A program made the translations under genes and the position numbers. Source: Anastrepha obliqua (Eukaryota; Arthropoda; Insecta; Diptera; Tephritidae). From it: 64,000 nucleotides of DNA. The stretch covers positions 49,316,501-49,380,500 of the forward strand of contig NC_072896.1 in NCBI RefSeq assembly GCF_027943255.1, in the 5' to 3' direction. How positions within the stretch are numbered: the first letter of the stretch is position 1; each line of letters begins with the position of its first letter. The notes below the pieces were generated by a model, which searched no databases, was not told the DNA's origin, and saw only the letters and a program-made list of their open reading frames with translations. Below, piece after piece: positions 24,785-37,034 of the stretch.

Positions 24785-25020
24785 CTCAAAAGAGAAAATG
24801 AGACTGGACGGTCATGTATTGCGGAACGCAGGCCTTGCTTGAAAACCCCAACGAAACCGCGGACAAGGAAGACCAGTGAACGCTTGAGGACGACTGCTGG
24901 AGCCAGAAACCCGTGCCATGCGCCTTATCTGAAAACAGACCCGAAAAGAAGAAATTCATTGTGACCCTTTGGAACTCTAATAATTGATAATTGTGATGAT
25001 GACTTACGAAGTTTATGCGT
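24785..25020 (+). mobile_element. RTE-like LINE 3' end fragment
   Basis: The plus strand reads RLDGHVLRNAGLA then RGQGRPVNA with stops, the WLGHVLRM...RGRPRxxW pattern of RTE-type C termini, with a GATGATGA run near the tail. Confidence 0.5.
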
Positions 25021-25109
25021 GCGATGATTTATTATGATGCGCTTCGACTGGTATTAAGGGTGATTCGGCCTACGTGAGGCTACTTCTTGGCAACCTAACT
25101 AAATTTACT

Positions 25110-25845
25110 AATTTCGACGTGGATTATCGAGACGGGAGTGCACTGAAACTTAGCCACTGTGAAACGCTGGTACAATGAGTTCCACGGTCACGTTGTCGAT
25201 TCTTGTTGGATGAATTTCGTGCAGGCCGCCCAAGAACGTCAATTGATAACGCACGATCTTCATATCGTATTAGTTGCAAATTTTTTTTTTCGTTGGATAC
25301 CGCATAATTTAACAACTGTCCAAAGGCTCAAAAAAGGATTCGAGTTGATTGGTGTAAAATAATGTTGAAGAAACTCATCCACGGTAGTTCAAATTACGTC
25401 TATTATTTTGTAAAAGGTTAATTGGCATAATCCAATAAAAGTTGTTCGCGGAAGAAGCACCTCAAATCAAATGGCCGAATGTTTTTTCGGTAAATACAAT
25501 GTCACAGAGTCCCACAGTAAACTGCCAATTCTAAGGGCGACAAGCTAGAAGTTTTTGGAGAATTAAAGAAAACTAGCCGCCGTTACCAAGATATTGCAAT
25601 CCCCTAAGTATTGGCTCACACAGTAGAGTTTTTGAGAACTTAAAAAATTGAATTAATGGGCGTCAAGGGATTCCTTTTAATTCACGAATATCAAAAAAGA
25701 AGCTGTTGAGTCCTTTAAACAGCTCGTTTTGGCGATATGCACTTCTGAGTGGCAAAAGTGGTTTGAAAATTGGTTCAGGTGAATGCAGAATTGAATTGTT
25801 TGCCAAGAAGAATATTTTGAAAAACAATGAAGTCCTTTTAACCAC
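25110..25845 (+). mobile_element. Mariner relic
   Basis: Successive plus-strand pieces give RCRFLLDEFRAGRPRTSIDN, then NPIKVVRGRSTSNQMAECFF, then SEWQKWFENWFR and EEYFEKQ, in the order of a mariner transposase. The catalytic core between them is deleted or unreadable. Confidence 0.68.
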
Positions 25846-26249
25846 TATTTTACTGTATTTGATCGAAAAATAAAAGAGGCAACCCTGGTAGTATGTAACG
25901 TACAACTTTAAATTGACTCAAAATGCTCGTTAAATTTTGATAATTTTTACAGTACGAACATTTTTCTCCACACGAGTATAACCAATGCACGACATTGACT
26001 AAAATTTGTCGAGATTTTATAGATCTTGTAAAAACCTGGAAACTTGGATTAATATGGTAGTTGTTATATAAATAGAATGAAGCATATATTTTTATAAAAA
26101 AAATTGTTTAAATTAAAAAATAAGTATGTAAACAAATATCCAAAACTTTTCAATGTGATGTGATTTTATAATTTTGTCTGTATTGTTGTACTTCACAAGT
26201 GGATTATGTATGGCAGAAACAGTCTAAATTTTGGAAAGGAGTATTGGGC

Positions 26250-27128
26250 GAGATGTCGGGGAGTATTTTTAAACTTTCCCAAATGTCTTGTTTTTTTCGT
26301 TTGTCATCTGTCAACAATATTCAGTTTATTGTTTATTACGTTTCATACAACAATGCATTTTTGTCGCTCTTAAAACTGTCGAATTTCGTGCCTGCAAACT
26401 ACGATTTGCGGGCATCGTTGATTTTCTGTTATCAATTGAAGAAAAACGCTTCTCCCGGTTCAAAAAGAAGTATTTTTTGCATCGAATCGTTACGGGTGAT
26501 GAAAAATGGGTATATTTCTCCAATCCCAAGCGTAAACGATCGTCTGGTTCGCCCGGCCACAAGGCAAAAACAACGGCCAAACCAAATCGCTTCGGCTGCA
26601 AGGCAATGTGTGTTTTCTGCGATCAGCGTGGTATGATTTGGTACAAGCTATTAAAACCAGGTGAAACAGTTGACGATGCACGCTACCAACGACAATTGGC
26701 CGGTTTGAACAGCGCTACACACCAAAAACGCCCAGAATATGCCGATCGGCGTCACAAAGTAATTTTTCTTGATGAGAATGCACCGCCACATCGAACAAGA
26801 GCGACCCGGGAATTGGTGGAGACGTACGTTTGGGTACCGCTGGTGCATGCGGCTTACTCATCACACTTGGCGCCTTCCGATTATCATTTGTTTGCATCGA
26901 TGGGCCACGCACTTTCCGAGCAGCGCTTAATTCTCACGAAGAAGCCAAAAAATGGCTCGATGATTGGTTTGCGGCCAAATACGGCCAATTTTTTTGGCGC
27001 TGCATCCACAAATTGCTTGAAAGATGGGAAAAATGTGTCGCTAGCGATGGCTATTATTTTGAAGATTAAGTTTGTAACCATTTCTTGTTAATAAACATTT
27101 GAAATTGAAAAAAGTCTCATTTCATAGG
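26250..27128 (+). mobile_element. Mariner deletion derivative, copy A
   Basis: The plus strand encodes FLHRIVTGDEKWVYFSNPKR (first catalytic Asp), then KVIFLDENAPPHRTRATREL, then HLAPSDYHLFASMGHALSEQ (third Asp). The second Asp is replaced by Glu: copy B at 33 kb has FLDDNAPP here. The helix-turn-helix part is deleted, with YQLKKNAS running directly into the region before FLHRIV. The right inverted repeat aaaagtctcatttcatagg plus TA is present and the left one is lost. Catalytically dead. Confidence 0.85.
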
Positions 27129-27194
27129 TATATATGTTTGTATCTATGGGCTTCGTAGCAACTGCAAAATGGCGACGCTTATATAATATTTGAA

Positions 27195-27290
27195 AAATCA
27201 GATTTTCGGATCAAGCTCATTTTCATCTCGACGGATACGTCAACAAGAAAAATTTCAGAATTTAAGGCTCAGAAAATGAAGGCCTAGCCA
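27195..27290 (+). mobile_element. DD41D-type transposase fragment
   Basis: A short stretch reads FSDQAHFHLDGYVNKKNFRI, stop, GSENE, matching the first-catalytic-Asp block SDEAHFHLxGYVNKQN of the copy at 35369. It lies just beyond the mariner terminus. Confidence 0.6.
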
Positions 27291-28950
27291 GTCACCGCTT
27301 GGTGTTGAATTTGTAGTTGCGGTGTGGCTGGTAAATTTGTCTTCTTTGTCTTGCAGAAAACAAGATTGTTACAACCAGCAGCGCCGGCTACAGAGATTCA
27401 CTTACTAATTTGTGGTTTTGCAGCATATTGAAAAATTGTGTATGGCTGGTGAGCTATTAAAGATCGATATTATATCGACAATAAATTTAAATACACAAAA
27501 TTTGACCTGCAAAGTAGATCTTGAAATAACAATGGATGCTAAGGTAATTAATAATTCACGCGTTGCTTTTTATATTTCTAGTCTAGGCGTTGCCTGACGT
27601 TTCCATTGTAAGGTTTGACATATTTTACCATAAACGCACTCAGAACATTTTCATTTATGAGCGATATTAATGCTATTTACAAAAGCGTTAGAAACTTATC
27701 TCAGTAAAAAAGTGGGATTAAACCATTCACATTTTCCTGCCATCATTTTCTGCTATTAAAAAAAAACCGTGAGAAATTGGGAAGGTTAAGAAAAATCAAT
27801 TATTGTGCCATAAAATAACAAGGCTGTGCGCGAAATTATTGAGTAATAGTGACATATTGTACTGCGACCTTTGATTTGGATTATGTGCTTGACCGCGAGC
27901 TTGAAAAGGTAGGCTTCTAGTTAATTTGAGCACTTTCTTATGCTTTTTGTTCCGTATCACTAATAGATTTAAGGTTACTTCATCTAGATGCAAGAGTCTT
28001 TGTCTTCCTAGAGCTATTAATTCTTAGACGGCATACTCTGGCTCTTCATCGCCCAGCTCGCAAAATGCTTGTTTCTATTAATCCTAGATTCCTGAAATGA
28101 TAACGAAGACTGCAATGTCTAGTACAAAATCCAGTAAAAGTTTGTTAGTCCAGCCTTTCCAAGTTTAGAATCATAGTTGACACTTTTTTTAAAGGAAGGA
28201 TAGATTATTTGTTCTACCTCTAAAAGCGTATATACAGCCATAATTTAACGGGCATGGTGCTTTCAATGTGTTGACAGACATCTATACTTTCGTTGTGTAT
28301 CGATGAGTACGGAATCGGATGATGCATTTGGCAGTACCTCTTTTCAATACCATTCCTAATATAAGTAAAAATCACAGAGTTTAACACTCCAACTGCTTGG
28401 GCTCACATTATCAACGCACATAGGTCCAAGATATTGCTCATAATATTTATTTTGAATGCTCCCAGTTTCATTTTTCTCCAGAGTCTACGTTTTTGTCCCA
28501 AACATATACATAAATGTATGTACTGCAAATATGAGTGTTTTTTTAGCATGATCTTGTTGGTCGAGAAAGAGAGGGGTCAGGGTTTGCAAGAAAGGTGGTT
28601 AGGGTATCGAAAACAAAATAGCAACCTCCGCAAAAGTTATTCTTGGCTTGACCTCAAGGCTGGCATTGCTGCTGGTGTTTAAAATGGTTCCTTAGCAGAC
28701 AAAGTCTTTCCCATCTTCAGAGTTGTAACTGTATACTTTACAGTGCCGTAAGTACAAAAGCCACTGTACGTTTTTTTCTTATTCTTCATTAGACAGTACG
28801 TTCTGACTTCTTTCTTAAGCTAGAGGAAATCAAGTTGTTGTGCTGGTCATCATTTCTGAGTGCCAGCAGCATCCTTTTTTTGTTTCACGTAGTATCGCTA
28901 GGGTTCAAATTCACGCCGTTCATTATATAATGAACAAATAAATAAATAAG
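27291..28950. other. Intronic sequence, no gene
   Basis: No recognised element. Weak LINE-like strings near 28580-28800 were too decayed to call. Confidence 0.5.
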
Positions 28951-29101
28951 CTGCTCCTATTTCTGGTGTGCATCTTGATGTTGTTTCACAAATGGAGAGA
29001 CCTCCATTTTTATGCCGCCTCCGAACGACAAATAGTTTTTTATGAGAAGTTTTTCATAGCAGAAATAAATTCGGAGGTTTGCCATTGCATTCGGAGGTTA
29101 A
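28951..29101 (-). mobile_element. tRNA-derived SINE, fragment without tRNA head
   Basis: Retains ctcctatttctggtgtgcat, cttgatgttgtttcacaaat, the gccgcctccgaacgac block and tcggaggtttgccattgc, then stops. The head is missing. Confidence 0.72.
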
Positions 29102-29489
29102 AATCAAAATGTCAGAAACCTTATCAAAGGCGCCGTCGCACTGGTGGCATATGGGGTAAGCTCCTAACACTAATACTATAATGTTCCTCCTCCTAGGACC
29201 ACTGTAAGCATTTCAACAGGGTAGAGCCGCATTTATGTCTATTGATACAACCAGGTCCCTGCGTCCAGGTTCCTCTCTTGTGGACGTATGGATATTTTAC
29301 GCCAACAATAGCATCCACTCCTCCCACTGTTTTCATGAGTGGCTCTAGAGAGAATGGAGTCTGGGATAATTTCCGATAGCGAAATATTTACGAACTATCG
29401 TTTTGTCTTCTCTCTGATGTTACTGTGAGTGATTGACTTAAGTTCGGCATTTGTCGTCGTCCTATCTGGAAACCGTTCATCTTCATGTC
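29102..29489. other. Intronic sequence
   Basis: Nothing firmly recognised. Confidence 0.45.
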
Positions 29490-30560
29490 GTTCTTGTAAT
29501 TGTAGCTGCTAATGCTAGGCCTTGCGCTCCCGTTCAATCAATTGAAGTCATAGCAAATACTCGAACCGCCTCCCACTTAACACTGGAAGAGCACCTGCCC
29601 CATATGAAATTCATCAGACAAGGTGAGTGTCCCAAAACTCTTTGAAGTATTGCACGTTCTCATGCGAATCGATGACACTGAATAACAACATGTTCCGCGC
29701 TTTCGTTTGCCTTAGGGCAAAATGGAATATCTGCTAGCTGAAACCGGTAGAGAATATTCCATAAAACAGTCGTGACCGGTGGGTATCTGCGTAAGGTAAT
29801 ATTCAGTATCTCTATGCTTTCTTTTCGCCCACTTCTCGAGATGTGATATTAACTTGTACGTCCATGCCTTTAGGTGACTCTTCCCACCTTCTTTGCCGCT
29901 CGTACTTCGATCGCTCTCTCTCGGTAACTTTGCCTGTTGCCTTTGGTTTAGCTCTTTGCTCACTTTAAAGAAGCGAAGCTCTCTTTCGTGAATATCAACT
30001 AGTAATTTTTCGGCTACAACACGCATTGCATCGTCTGATACCATTTTATATGCGCATGAAACCCGTAATGGGTTCCGCCTGTGTGTGCAAGTGGACGTTA
30101 TTATGTCTATACCTCGATCGACTCCACAACTGTTGCTAATAATCGTCTTCTTTCCCCTTGTGGACCACCTATATTGGGTAGTAATTTTGTGAGAGCACCC
30201 ATTACAGGCGCGGTTTTGTTATTGACTGCTCAAAGCTCAATGCTATGTCGTTCACTACTTCTGGGTATTTTATTGCCTCCTTTGTCCGTATCTCGTGCTC
30301 ACCAACTGGAAGATTCATAGTCATATTTTTCTTCCGTGCTCTTATCCTCCATTTTATGGGCTGCCAGCTCTAGCCCTGCATTGCTGAGCCAACGCTAGCG
30401 ACAGCTTGTCTTTGTGCCATTAAGAGTGGATTTAAAATCGACATGATACATGTCAATTTATTATCTGTCCGGAGTATTTCCTAAAGTAGAAAGTTTGGCC
30501 TCGTCTGCTTTTTAGCTGGTTGGTTCCACTCATCAGCGCTTAATTGTGCCTTTGGTGAAA
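29490..30560 (-). mobile_element. R1-like LINE 3' part
   Basis: The minus strand encodes a 110-residue block with VVAEKLLVDIHERELRFFKV, then SHLKAWTYKLISHLEKWAKR, then EYYLTQIPTGHDCFMEYSLP, the R1 C-terminal linker. A decayed knuckle (ANESAEHVVIQCHRF) follows at about 29650. 5' RT is missing. Confidence 0.72.
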
Positions 30561-31234
30561 TCGTGATACTAAACCAGAAATTTGGTCTCCAGTTCAGGGT
30601 TTCCGTGCAGAATATTTGCTGATATGCCCGCATACATTTGAATGTAATTTCGTTTTCGCAAGTCTACCGATGAATGCTTCAAATAAGATCCTTTTAATTG
30701 ATATGTAATTTTGAGTGTTACATCTCTCTCCGAGTTCTCTCACAAACGAAGTAAAGAAAACGGTCCACAACAAAAGCAGCACTTGCATGTGCTTTTCGTA
30801 TTCATGTAGCCAAAGGCAAACATTTCATCATATACTCGTCCATGTACGTAGATATAGTCGTAGGTAGAAAGCTTAACGGGCAATACAATTCCTGAAATGG
30901 CATCCATTTTCATTTATAAATTAATGGTTGCTACAGCAGCAGTAAACAGAAAGCAGTCACATGTTCAGACTCACATAAATGCACATTCTCAAATTCATGC
31001 ACCACATACATACTCATATATGCAGGCCTATGTATGTACTTATATTATATATGAACTGAACATACGCAAATTTTCGAAAGCAAATATGAACAGGGTGTGC
31101 TGTATGGTTATGAGAAAAGCTTAAAGGTTGCTGCCTTTGTTGAAGTCAGAACGACTTTTGAGGTAAAGAATGCAAAAACAACATTTCTGTCGCTAAAAAT
31201 ATGCTTAGGTAGGTAAGTAAAGCATATAGGACAA
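30561..31234. other. Intronic sequence
   Basis: No coding family recognised. Confidence 0.55.
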
Positions 31235-32895
31235 TGATGAAGGCAGGCAAAGGACCCTGGGCCCTACAACCAACATGCCCAATGTTTGTAGTCAATACAC
31301 TATTCTCTGCCGAATGGGTATACCAAACATTGCCCTCAAAACAGCATACAAAATGAGACCTGACGTGTTTGGCACGCTGTTATACAACTGTCTACTGGAA
31401 AGCGTTTTCCCCGACTTGTGTAAAAAACAGCGACTAGTACTCTTGCCGAAACCCTCATCCATACTACCGGTAAAATGCTAGAGCAAATAATCTGCAGTAG
31501 ACTACAGAAGCACCTGGAAAAGCCTAGTGGGCTCTTCCCTTACCAGTTTGGGTTTCGAAAAACTCGGTCAAAGGGGGATGACATTAACACGGTAATGGAT
31601 ATCGCACGAGAAGCCACAAGTGGTAAGAGCCGAAGGTCTGGCAAAAAATACTGCGCGATCGTAACGCTAGATATAAAAAACGCAAACCGGGCACACATAA
31701 TGGGTGCACTCTCAGATTTTAAGGTCTTAGCTACTTACTGCAAATTATTGGCCACTATTTTAAAAACAGAATCATGCTCTACGATACGTAAGATGGCATA
31801 ACATAATATAAGGAGGCAGGTGGTGTATCCCAAGGTTCTGTACTAGAACCGCCTCCATGGAACGCCAAGTACGACGGCGTGCTGAGCAGGAGTAACACTC
31901 ATTGGTTATACAGACGGTATCGCGTTAGTGGTCGTTGACAAACGTTTCGACCCCATGAGAATAAAATGGGATGATGCCATTTCACGCATAGGAAAGTAAC
32001 TGGCTGGTATCAGCAAAGTTAGAGCTTGCAGTGCAGAATACCGAAGTGGTCCTGCTTAGCACAATGAAGGCACGCGAAGAGTTGATCATCACTATGAGCC
32101 AGAGCCACATAAAATCGCAGCCGTACTTAAATTATTTGGGAGTTGTAATTGACTCCCGAACGACTTTTAAGGGTCACCTGACAGTAGTTAGAGTAAAAAA
32201 TCGCAACGAGTACATAATGCTCTATCAAGACTTATGCCAATATAGTTGAGCTACGCGAAGAAAAACGTCAGTTACTCTCCTTAGTAACCACGCCTGTTAT
32301 ATTGTATGCAGCACCAATATGGGACGGTGTGAAAAACGAAGTAAGCGCGACACACAGACTTAGCGCGTTAAGAGTCGAGAGTACTTACCGCACGATTTCC
32401 GATGATGCCATAACCGTTATATCGATAACAATCCCGGTTTAGCTACTCATCAAGAAGCTGAAGAGGTTTTACAAGTCAATGCGGAAAAGACGTCCGTGAG
32501 GTTAAAAAAGAGGAGCGGAAGTGTATCATAAGAGAATAGGAACAGCGTTTGGAGCATTCAACAAAGGGTCACTGGACCTATAATCTAATAACGGGCATTG
32601 CGAAATGGCTTGGTACAAAGCAAGGAGAGGTTAATTTTTATGTAACACAATTGCTAAGCAGTCATGGATGTTTCAAAGAATATTTGCACGCTTTCATTTG
32701 GAAAACGGACCTTTTTGTCCTGTCTGCCCTGACGCACTAGAAAGTGCGAGGCACGTTTTATTTATTTGCCCACATTTTGGCAACACAAGGAATTATCTCT
32801 TAAGACCTTCGGTGAATCTCATAGCGCAAATGTGCGATAAGGCAGAAAAATTGCGTCCTTCTAGCGTAGCTGCAGCGCGTATAACAAAAATCGTA
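31235..32895 (+). mobile_element. R1-like LINE relic with RT and zinc knuckle
   Basis: Plus-strand blocks in order are IPNIALKTAYKMRPDVFGTL, CKKQRLVLLPKPSS, LFPYQFGFRKTRSKGDDINT, then YCAIVTLDIKNANRAHIMGA (RT, first catalytic Asp in VTLDIKNA), YLNYLGVVIDSRTTFKGHL, NFYVTQLLSSHGCFKEYLHA and FCPVCPDALESARHVLFICP, the CCHC knuckle. Several frameshifts and stops separate them. The YADD region is not intact. Its 3' side meets a truncated mariner at 32896. Confidence 0.82.
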
Positions 32896-33792
32896 CATCT
32901 ACACCAATTCCCGGGTCGCTCCTGTTCGATGAGGCGGTGCATTGTCATCAAGAAAAATTACTTTGTGACGCCGAGCGGCATATTCTGGGCGTTTTCGTCA
33001 ACTGTTTCACCTGGTTTTAATAGCTCGTACCAAATCATGCCAAGCTCATCCCAGAAAACACACATTGCCTTGCAGCCGAAGCGATTTGGTTTGGCCGTTG
33101 TTTTTGCCTTGTGGCCGGGCGGACCATACGATCGTTTACGCTTGGGATTGGAGAAATACACCCATTTTTCATCAGCCGTAACGATTCGATGCAAAAAATA
33201 CTTCCTTTTGAACCGGGAGAGCAGCATTTCACAAGTGGTTTTTCGGTTCTCTTGCTGTCTTTCAGTCAGTTAATGCGGCACCCATCTTCCGACCTTTAAA
33301 ATCATGCCCATGTCTTTCAAACGTTTGGAAATGGTTTTTTGGGTCACTTCCAACTGCTCTGCCACCATTTCTTGCGTTTGACTATCATATTCATCCAACA
33401 ATGCTTGCAATTCGGCGTCTTCAAACTTTTTCGGTGGCCAGCCACGGTCCTCGTTCTCTACGCAAAAATCACCACTTTGGAATTTTTCAAACCACCTGAA
33501 GCACTGTGCTCTACTTAGAGCATGTCCACCATAAGCTTTTATAAGTATTTGATGAGCTTGAGAAGCGTTTTCCTTCAATTGATAACAGAAAATCAACGAT
33601 GTCCACAAATCGTGGTTTGAAGGCACGAAATTCGACATTTTTAAGAGCGACAAAAATGCATTGTTGTATGAAACGTAACAAACAATGAACTGAATATTGT
33701 TGACAGATGACAGACGAAAAAAACAGGGGCAAGGTTTAAAAATACTCCTACCGACATCTATGGATTAATAGCTGAAAGTCTTATTTCATAGG
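32896..33792 (-). mobile_element. Mariner deletion derivative, copy B
   Basis: The minus strand encodes an intact N-terminal half, FVPSNHDLWTSLIFCYQLKE, AYGGHALSRAQCFRWFEKFQ and VTQKTISKRLKDMGMILKVG (paired helix-turn-helix), then a stop, then FLHRIVTADEKWVYFSNPKR and KVIFLDDNAPPHRTG. About 60 bp around GETVD are deleted, and everything after GATRELV is lost at 32896. The left inverted repeat cctatgaaataagacttt with TA is present at 33775-33794. It retains the part that copy A at 26 kb lacks. Confidence 0.85.
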
Positions 33793-34335
33793 TATCTACC
33801 TAGACCGTTACCGATCAATTTTGATACCACAGTAGTAGTTTATATTCACTCTTTCTAACATAGGGACATTTTGCCCTGACCGATTGAGTAGTGTCAATGA
33901 GCGCCCAACGTCCCATTCCGCCCAAATTCTTTTTGTAGCAGTCAATTTCAGACTATCAACCCATTTCGTGCTGGCTGAAGTGACAATGCTACTTGTACTA
34001 CGCAGTTTGTAGGTTGAGGAGGTATAGCTACAATCTCCATATCAAATGGGAGGCGAGGTGGTAGTAGAACGTAATTAGCCATCGTTGGTCGTCAACTTCT
34101 AATACAAAACCCTTTCTACTTTATTCCAAACTGGTGGTTATTGTCCTTCCCAATTGCTCTAATGTTTATAAAAAGTTGAATGTTAGTTGTACATATGTAT
34201 GTGGTAATCTTAATCAATGCTTCAACTACTAGCTTGCCTGCCTTCTCACTACCAGGTTATATAAGTAACTTTAAAGTTATTTATTTAAGGAATGTAGGGG
34301 CGAATTAATTACTAACCACCCCTTTAAAAAAATTG
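33793..34335. other. Intronic sequence
   Basis: No gene. Possible old LINE strings not resolvable by eye. Confidence 0.45.
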
Positions 34336-34669
34336 CAATTTTCATTCCATAATAATTTTATTTTCATAGAATTGTGCCCAAGTGTATTAAAGTTTTGTTC
34401 TCATAACGGTTATATATTATATAACAGCATAAAATTATAGAGATAGATATAGAGGGAGGAGGCGATATAGCCATATATGCCAGTCCGTGCGTCCGTCCGC
34501 CCGTCTGTCTGCGCATGATAACTCGAAAAAAAATTAAATTAAAATATTTCATTGAAACTTGGAACTCACATTACTCAAGGTAGTTTGTTTAAATGGTAAA
34601 TGGTAATTTTTGGAACAAGAAATGAGCTTGAAATCTCTATAACAAATAAAGAAAAATAACTCAAATATG
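34336..34669. repeat. Dispersed dipteran repeat with GTCCGTCC motif
   Basis: Contains gtgcgtccgtccgcccgtct plus gtctgcg then gataactcgaaaaaaaatt at 34484-34535, a GC-rich block in AT-rich surroundings. Such GTCCGTCYGTCTGTC blocks recur in dipteran dispersed repeats (recollection). Ends not determined. Confidence 0.35.
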
Positions 34670-34990
34670 GTACAAATGATGAAAAATTGAAATTTGAATA
34701 GGTTGAGCCAAGGAGCTCCAAGAGATTTAGTGGCTCCTAAAACTCTCAGGAAATAATAGAGGCAAAGATAAAGGTACTTAATCCTGTGAGAATTTTCCAG
34801 ATTCTTTGGTTATAAATATCTTCCATTTTTAGAGAACGAATATTACTCATTCTCACGACATCGGAACCCAAAACATTGCTAGCCAGCATTGCTCTAGCAA
34901 AGGCAGGACACTCACAGAGAAAGTGCTCAGTGCTATTCGCCTCCTCCAAGCAAGACAAATGATGACCCTTCAAAATATATTAAGTATTAT
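34670..34990 (-). mobile_element. LINE C-terminal fragment
   Basis: The minus strand reads LSCLEEANSTEHFLCECPAF then ARAMLASNVLGSDVV and LKMEDI, the zinc-knuckle C terminus of I/LOA-type LINEs. Nothing upstream remains. Confidence 0.6.
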
Positions 34991-35368
34991 TATTGCGTTT
35001 AGCAATTATAGTAGGTCGAGTTATTGTTATTATTACTATTATGAGGGTACTTATAATTACGACCTCAAAGATCTATTGAGCCCTCTTTATGGATTTAGAG
35101 TATTTCTTTGAAACCAACATCCTCAATAAATTTTATGGAGTTGTATTTTCTCTTCATCTCAGACATGTTTTCTCAGGTATATGTCTTGCTTATGTATCAG
35201 TACTGGACACGATGCTAGCACACGTTTATCGATTTGATCCTTCCTTCCGAACCTGTAAGCTCCATTGAAGTATATACCCAGGTTAGCAAGAAGATAATTC
35301 AATCTACAATGACAGCTTAGAGTTCGTGTAAAGATTCTAAAATTATGCTTATTTAATTACATTTAATA
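34991..35368. other. Intronic sequence
   Basis: No gene recognised. A TA at 35367-35368 borders the next element. Confidence 0.5.
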
Positions 35369-36555
35369 ACAGGTGGCGCTAAAGTAATCCTCCTATCAGA
35401 AAATGCTATAAATTTTGCGATTGGCCCCTAATGTCAGTTCTGTTTTGACATTTGTGTAGTAAATACATGCGAAATACACGTTAATAAACAATGTTACGCT
35501 ACACTGCTCCAGAACGCGGAATATTGCTGACTATTTATTTGACCAATAATCGGTCGGTGACTTTGGCACAACGTGAATTTCGTCGCAGATTTCCTCGCCG
35601 TCCAACGCCTACTGGTGAAACACTGCGACGTTTAGCCGCTCGCCTCGAAGAGACTGGCACAACACGAGATGCTGAAAATTTGCGAATTTTGGTGCAAGAT
35701 TTGAAGATGTTTCCGTACAAAGTCCAGACGGTGCATCAGCTGTTAGCTGCTGACCGCCAATCGCGTCTAACATACGCTTAAGCCATCCTTAAGCACCACC
35801 AAGAGGAAGAAGATTGTTCATCAAAAATAATCAGGAGTGATGAGGCCCATTTTCATCTTAGCGGGTACGTAAATAAGCAAAATTTACGCTTCTGGGGCAT
35901 TGAATATCCGCGTGTAACCCACGAAGAGCCATTACACGCGCTCAAAGTCACTGTATGGTGTGCTGTTTTCGCTGGAGGAGTCATCGGACCTTTTTTCTTC
36001 GAAGACGTCGCGGGCCAAACGGTTACTGTGAATGGTGAGCGCTACAGAGCAATGATCAACGAGTACTTTTTGCCGCAACTTGATGAATTGGGATTGGAAA
36101 ACATGTGGTTCCAACAGGACGGTGCAACGGCACACACTGCACGTGCCACAACCGACATACTGAAGAATGCATTTCCCGGGTGCCTAATTTCCCGTTTCGG
36201 CGATTTGCACTGGCCAGCAAGATCGTCTGATTTGATCGCTCCAGACTTCTTTTTGTGGGGCTTTTTGAAGTCGCGGGCTTATGTCAGACTCTGGCATCTC
36301 TTAAAGACAATATCCGTCAAGAATGTGAGGACCTATCGCCGGAAGTTTTGGCCAAAGTGATGGAAAATGCCATAAAAAGGGCTGAAATGGCAATCAACTG
36401 TGGCGGCGGCCATTTATATGACATCATATTCTCGACTTGACGTAAAAAAATTAAAAGACCAAATAAAAATAATCCCCAAGAAGAATCAACGTTTTTCATT
36501 TTTTTTTTTAAATTACAGCCAAAAAACATCGGAAGTTGACTTTTGCGCCACCTTG
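35369..36555 (+). mobile_element. DD41D-type Tc1/mariner transposon, nearly full length
   Basis: The ends are inverted: acaggtggcgctaaagt against the reversed right end caaggtggcgcaaaagt, each bordered by TA. The transposase starts MLRYTAPERGILLTIYLTNN, an N-terminal helix-turn-helix. An apparent in-frame deletion then joins ETGTTRD to LRILVQDLKM. A TAA stop lies at 35779. In the same frame follow SDEAHFHLSGYVNKQN, MWFQQDGATAHTARATTDIL and ARSSDLIAPDFFLWGF. Counting from the Asp of QQDGA to the Asp of APDFF gives 41 intervening residues. A frameshift near 36270 displaces the C terminus (LAKVMENAIKRAEMAINCGG). The closest named group I know with this spacing is rosa, described in Ceratitis rosa. 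Confidence 0.85.
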
Positions 36556-36599
36556 TATTTAAGTCAATTTAAAGTTACCCATCATTGATTTTCAGTGTG

Positions 36600-37034
36600 A
36601 TAAAGCTGGTAGATTGTAACAGTATGATCTCTCGTGTCTTTCCTCTATTTACTGATTAAGGGAGGGCAATTTACTCTTTCATAGGTCACAAAATGCTTCT
36701 GGGTCTTTAAATGGGGAGCGCGTCCCTTTTCTGACCATTTTATCTGCAATGTTCTCAGTAATTCCTATGAGTCCTAGAACTCCAACAGATTGTTCTGGCC
36801 TGAAATATGAATCTTATCGATACGAGTACATTCCAGCACAAGTTTTTGTGTAACCTGAAAATATTTGAGATCTTTGATTGCTGATAGCCAGGATAGATAT
36901 GCTTCTGTTGTTGAAATTGCGTTTAACATCAAAGTGAGCTCACCTTTCTGTTGCGTACACTTACGCATGGAAAATACTTGTACTCTTGCCTAGCGTTTCC
37001 GAGTATCTTTTCGATCCTTTTCTGCATCATGTTA
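36600..37034 (-). mobile_element. RNase H-bearing LINE fragment
   Basis: The minus strand gives AISTTEAYLSWLSAIKDLKY, FQVTQKLVLECTRIDKI, then GVLGLIGITENIADKMVRKG and TRSPFKDPEAFCDL, a decayed RNase H C-terminal half (GxxGIxGNExAD region). The SINE at 37035 interrupts its upstream side. Confidence 0.55.

Noticed and set aside
26199..26636. 145-residue frame overlapping the mariner at 26 kb
   Set aside because: An out-of-frame reading of the same transposase sequence.
32668..33273. 201-residue plus-strand open frame
   Set aside because: A chimera: its first third is the R1-like LINE zinc knuckle, the rest is the antisense of a mariner transposase.
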